Source of the DNA: Kluyvera ascorbata_C
GTDB taxonomy: Bacteria; Pseudomonadota; Gammaproteobacteria; Enterobacterales; Enterobacteriaceae
Length of the DNA stretch: 64,000 nt
NCBI RefSeq assembly: GCF_044197065.1
Contig: NZ_JBIQOI010000001.1
Span: forward strand, 682,001 to 746,000
Direction of reading: 5' to 3'
Position numbers and translations under genes: made by a program. The notes beneath the pieces are model-generated. The model was given only the letters and a program-made list of their open reading frames with translations, was not told the origin of the DNA and made no database searches. This document shows positions 61,419-64,000 of the stretch, in pieces (position 1 is the stretch's first letter; every line of letters starts with the position of its first letter).

Positions 61419-62060
61419 ATGAAAAACTGGAAAACAACTGCAGAAGCAATCCTGACCACTGGCCCGGTAGTACCGGTAATCGTGGTTAACAAGCTTGAGC
61501 ACGCCGTACCAATGGCGAAAGCGCTGGTTGCTGGTGGCGTACGCGTACTGGAAGTGACGCTGCGTACTGCCTGTGCGATGGACGCTATCCGCGCTATCGC
61601 AAAAGAAGTGCCGGACGCTATCGTGGGTGCGGGTACAGTGACCAACGCTCAGCAGCTGAAAGAAGTGACCGAAGCTGGCGCGCAGTTTGCTATCAGCCCA
61701 GGCCTGACTGACAACCTGCTGAAAGCAGCTACCGCGGGCACCATTCCACTGATCCCAGGTATCTGCTCCGTGTCTGAACTGATGCTGGGTATGGAACACG
61801 GCCTGAAAGAGTTCAAATTCTTCCCGGCTGAAGCGAACGGCGGCGTGAAAGCGCTGCAGGCGATCGCGGGTCCATTCTCCCAGATTCGTTTCTGCCCAAC
61901 CGGCGGTATCTCTCCTGCGAACTACCGTGACTACCTGGCGCTGAAAAGCGTTCTGTGCATCGGCGGCTCCTGGCTGGTTCCGGCTGACGCGCTGGAAGCA
62001 GGCGATTACGATCGCATCACTAAACTGGCACGCGAAGCCGTTGAAGGCGCGAAGCTGTAA
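61419..62060 (+). CDS. eda: KDPG/KHG aldolase Eda
   Basis: Splits KDPG into pyruvate and glyceraldehyde 3-phosphate; also cleaves the KDPG formed from galacturonate breakdown. 213 residues, E. coli length, TIM barrel class I aldolase. The Schiff-base lysine lies in GLKEFKFFPAEANGG and the catalytic Glu in RVLEVTLRTACAMDAIR. Co-transcribed with edd. In this genome it would also finish the pectin/uronate route suggested by the transporters at 30-35 kb. Confidence 0.98.
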   Translation: MKNWKTTAEAILTTGPVVPVIVVNKLEHAVPMAKALVAGGVRVLEVTLRTACAMDAIRAIAKEVPDAIVGAGTVTNAQQLKEVTEAGAQFAISPGLTDNLLKAATAGTIPLIPGICSVSELMLGMEHGLKEFKFFPAEANGGVKALQAIAGPFSQIRFCPTGGISPANYRDYLALKSVLCIGGSWLVPADALEAGDYDRITKLAREAVEGAKL

Positions 62061-62096
62061 GGTGTTCGCTGCACTCGGCCTGATAGCCGGGTAAGC

Positions 62097-62134
62097 AAAA
62101 AAGGGCGGGTATGCGTAAGCAGCCCGCCTTTTTT
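62097..62134. terminator. Shared terminator between eda and purT
   Basis: AAAAAA-GGGCGGG (62097-62109) pairs with CCCGCC-TTTTTT (62123-62134). A and T runs on both sides serve the convergent genes; the end touches the purT stop region. Confidence 0.85.
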
Positions 62135-62135
62135 C

Positions 62136-63314
62136 TTATCCCTGAACCACGACTGCCGCCGCGGCGATTTTGGCGCGTTCCACGGCTGCTTCAACGCTGT
62201 CTGCCGTTGCCAGCGCGACGCCCATGCGACGAGAACCCGCAATATCCGGTTTGCCGAACAAACGCAGCTGTACGCCAGCATCCAGCGCATTTTGTACCTT
62301 ATCAAAGGTGACGTTGCGGCTGGTCAGCGTCGGCAGCAGTACCGCAGAAGCGGACGGGCCGTACTGGCGAATGGCACCAATCGGCAGGCCAAGGAAAGCG
62401 CGGACGTGCAGAGCAAATTCCGACACATCCTGCGAAATCAGCGTCACCATGCCGGTATCGTGTGGGCGAGGGGACACTTCGCTGAATACCACATCATCAC
62501 CACACACAAACAGCTCGACACCGAACAGACCGTATCCGCCCAGCGCCAGCACCACCTCGCGGGCGATCTCCTGCGCGCGCGACAGCGCCAACTCGCTCAT
62601 CTGCTGCGGCTGCCAGGATTCACGATAGTCACCATCCTCCTGACGGTGGCCGACAGGGGCGCAGAAGTGGACGCCATCGACGGCATTAACGGTCAGCAGT
62701 GTGATTTCGAAATCAAAATTAACCACGCCTTCCACAATTACCCGGCCAGCACCGGCGCGACCGCCTTCCTGCGCATACTGCCAGGCCTGCGCCAGCTGAT
62801 CTTCACGGCGAATAAAGGTCTGGCCCTTGCCGGATGAACTCATCACGGGTTTCACAATGCACGGCAGACCAATATCGGTGACTGCCTCGCGGAACTGCGC
62901 TTCGCTATCAGCAAAGTGGTAGGCGGAGGTTGGAAGCTTGAGGGTTTCCGCCGCCAGACGGCGAATGCCTTCGCGGTTCATCGTCAGTTTGGTCGCCAGT
63001 GCGCACGGCACTACCTTCTGGCCCGCCTGCTCAAGCTCAATCAGCGTATCCGTGGCGATGGCTTCGATTTCCGGCACGATAAAGTGCGGTTTTTCCTGCG
63101 CAACCAGCGCTTTCAGTACGTTGCCATCAAGCATATTGATAACGTAAGCGCGGTGCGCGACGTGCATCGCTGGCGCATCGGCGTAACGATCGACGGCGAT
63201 CACTTCGATGCCTAAGCGCTGGCATTCGATCGCCACTTCTTTCCCTAACTCACCTGAACCCAGAAGCATTACGCGCGTCGCAGCGGGACGCAAAGCTGTT
63301 CCTAATAACGTCAT
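62136..63314 (-). CDS. purT: Formate-dependent GAR transformylase PurT
   Basis: ATP-grasp enzyme that uses formate directly to formylate glycinamide ribonucleotide in purine synthesis. 392 residues, E. coli length. MLLGSGELGKEVAIECQRLG, VKPVMSSSGKGQTFI (ATP loop) and FSEVSPRPHDTGMVTL (metal site) are diagnostic. Start at 63314 (MTLLGTALRP); an in-frame start 12 bases upstream is not used. Controlled by the PurR box below. Confidence 0.97.
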   Translation of the reverse strand: MTLLGTALRPAATRVMLLGSGELGKEVAIECQRLGIEVIAVDRYADAPAMHVAHRAYVINMLDGNVLKALVAQEKPHFIVPEIEAIATDTLIELEQAGQKVVPCALATKLTMNREGIRRLAAETLKLPTSAYHFADSEAQFREAVTDIGLPCIVKPVMSSSGKGQTFIRREDQLAQAWQYAQEGGRAGAGRVIVEGVVNFDFEITLLTVNAVDGVHFCAPVGHRQEDGDYRESWQPQQMSELALSRAQEIAREVVLALGGYGLFGVELFVCGDDVVFSEVSPRPHDTGMVTLISQDVSEFALHVRAFLGLPIGAIRQYGPSASAVLLPTLTSRNVTFDKVQNALDAGVQLRLFGKPDIAGSRRMGVALATADSVEAAVERAKIAAAAVVVQG

Positions 63315-63347
63315 TACCCATTCCACCGTCTATCCAAAGTTTGGCGC

Positions 63348-63377
63348 ATTATAAACGAAAACGTTTGCGTCTGTCTT
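63348..63377 (-). promoter_or_regulatory. purT promoter with PurR box
   Basis: On the minus strand AAGACA (63377-63372), 18 bases, TATAAT (63353-63348). The spacer contains a PurR box at 63355-63370, ACGAAAACGTTTGCGT, 15 of 16 matches to the PurR consensus, so repressor binding would block polymerase. Confidence 0.88.
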
Positions 63378-63491
63378 GCGAGTGGCGAAAAAGGCGGATG
63401 AAACGTAGGATGAGGACAGCGGTTAAGTTGGCAATGAGCGCGACTTTTGCCAGGCTTAATAATGAATTAACACAACAAGAAGAATAACGAG

Positions 63492-64000
63492 ATGCCACCT
63501 AAAGCGAAACGGATACCCCACACCATGACATTGCATGGTGATACGCGCGTCGATAACTACTATTGGCTTCGCGATGACACCCGCACCAAACCGGCGGTGC
63601 TTGACTATTTACAGCAGGAAAATACCTACGGGCGTGAAGTGATGTCCTCCCAGCGCAGTCTGCAGGATCGCGTGCTGAAAGAGATTGTCGACAGGATCCC
63701 CCCGCGTGAGGTCTCCGCGCCTTATATCAAAAATGGCTATCGCTACCGCCAGGTTTTTGAGCCGGGACGCGAATATGCGATGTATCAGCGTCAGGCGTTA
63801 GACAGTGATGAATGGACATTGCTGATTGATGAAAATAAGCGGGCGGCGCACAGCGAGTTTTATACCCTGGGCGGGTTGAACGTGGCGCCGGATAATAACC
63901 TGCTGGCGGTGACCGAAGATTTCCTTTCCCGCCGTCAGTACAGTCTGCGCATTCGTCATCTGAAAAATGAAACCTGGCTGCCGGAAGTGATTGACGAGGT
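63492..64000 (+). CDS. ptrB: Oligopeptidase B PtrB (3' end beyond the window)
   Basis: Cytoplasmic serine oligopeptidase cutting after basic residues (prolyl-oligopeptidase family). Only the first 169 codons are present, belonging to the N-terminal beta-propeller gate; the catalytic Ser/Asp/His lie outside. IPHTMTLHGDTRVDNYYWLR, DRIPPREVSAPYIKNGYRYR and AHSEFYTLGG match E. coli PtrB. ATG 63492 is divergent from purT. No frameshift is seen in the visible part. Confidence 0.93.
   Translation, partial: MPPKAKRIPHTMTLHGDTRVDNYYWLRDDTRTKPAVLDYLQQENTYGREVMSSQRSLQDRVLKEIVDRIPPREVSAPYIKNGYRYRQVFEPGREYAMYQRQALDSDEWTLLIDENKRAAHSEFYTLGGLNVAPDNNLLAVTEDFLSRRQYSLRIRHLKNETWLPEVIDE

Noticed and set aside
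1..64000. CRISPR arrays, tRNA/rRNA genes, insertion sequences, prophage
   Set aside because: No regularly spaced direct repeats, cloverleaf sequences, transposase motifs or phage genes were recognised; the repeats present are extragenic palindromes.

Overview
The window is a single chromosomal stretch of a motile enterobacterium. Gene order and protein similarity (recalled, not searched) resemble the E. coli flhDC-to-ptrB segment: flhDC-motAB-cheAW, tar-tap-cheRBYZ, flhBAE, argS, cutC, cmoAB, aspS, ruvCAB, znuABC, mepM-lpxM, pykA-hexR-zwf-edd-eda and purT-ptrB. Tap is present (Salmonella lacks it). A PBP2-like gene sits between flhE and argS, where Salmonella carries PBP2SAL. otsBA and torYZ are absent from the places where E. 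coli has them. The best guess is an Enterobacter/Citrobacter/Klebsiella-aerogenes-like genus; the species cannot be fixed from the sequence alone.

Positions 1-4.9 kb hold the end of a DJ-1/PfpI gene, the L-arabinose ABC transporter araFGH and uspC. From 5 to 30.2 kb lies the flagellar/chemotaxis locus. It starts with a readable flhDC control region (CRP site, core promoter, RcsAB box, structured leader). A sigma28 promoter inside flhC drives motA and a probable MotR small RNA. Two non-flagellar blocks interrupt the locus. An unusual porin and a dicarboxylate/acidic-amino-acid symporter sit between cheW and tar; tar has its own near-perfect sigma28 promoter. An AraC-type regulator, an MFS permease and a GH78 alpha-L-rhamnosidase sit between cheZ and flhB.

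Directly after flhE (30.2-35 kb) is a second plant-polysaccharide block: a RhiT-like transporter, a GH105 unsaturated rhamnogalacturonyl hydrolase (RhiN-like) and a second GPH transporter (TogT-like). KdgR-like operators lie upstream of both transporters, and a CRP-like site upstream of the second. Together with the rhamnosidase block this reads as a rhamnogalacturonan/pectin-oligomer scavenging module built into the motility locus. It is the most distinctive content of the window.

From 35 to 64 kb the content is conserved housekeeping: a PBP2 paralogue, argS, tRNA wobble modification (cmoAB), aspS-nudB-yebC, Holliday-junction resolution (ruvC, and ruvAB behind a LexA box), zinc uptake around a Zur box, envelope enzymes (mepM, lpxM), and the oxidative pentose phosphate/Entner-Doudoroff genes with HexR and GntR-type operators. 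purT has a PurR box lying between its -35 and -10. The MicL small RNA is probably encoded in the 3' end of cutC. Two families of dispersed intergenic palindromes (eight loci) recur. I saw no tRNA, rRNA, insertion sequence or CRISPR array.
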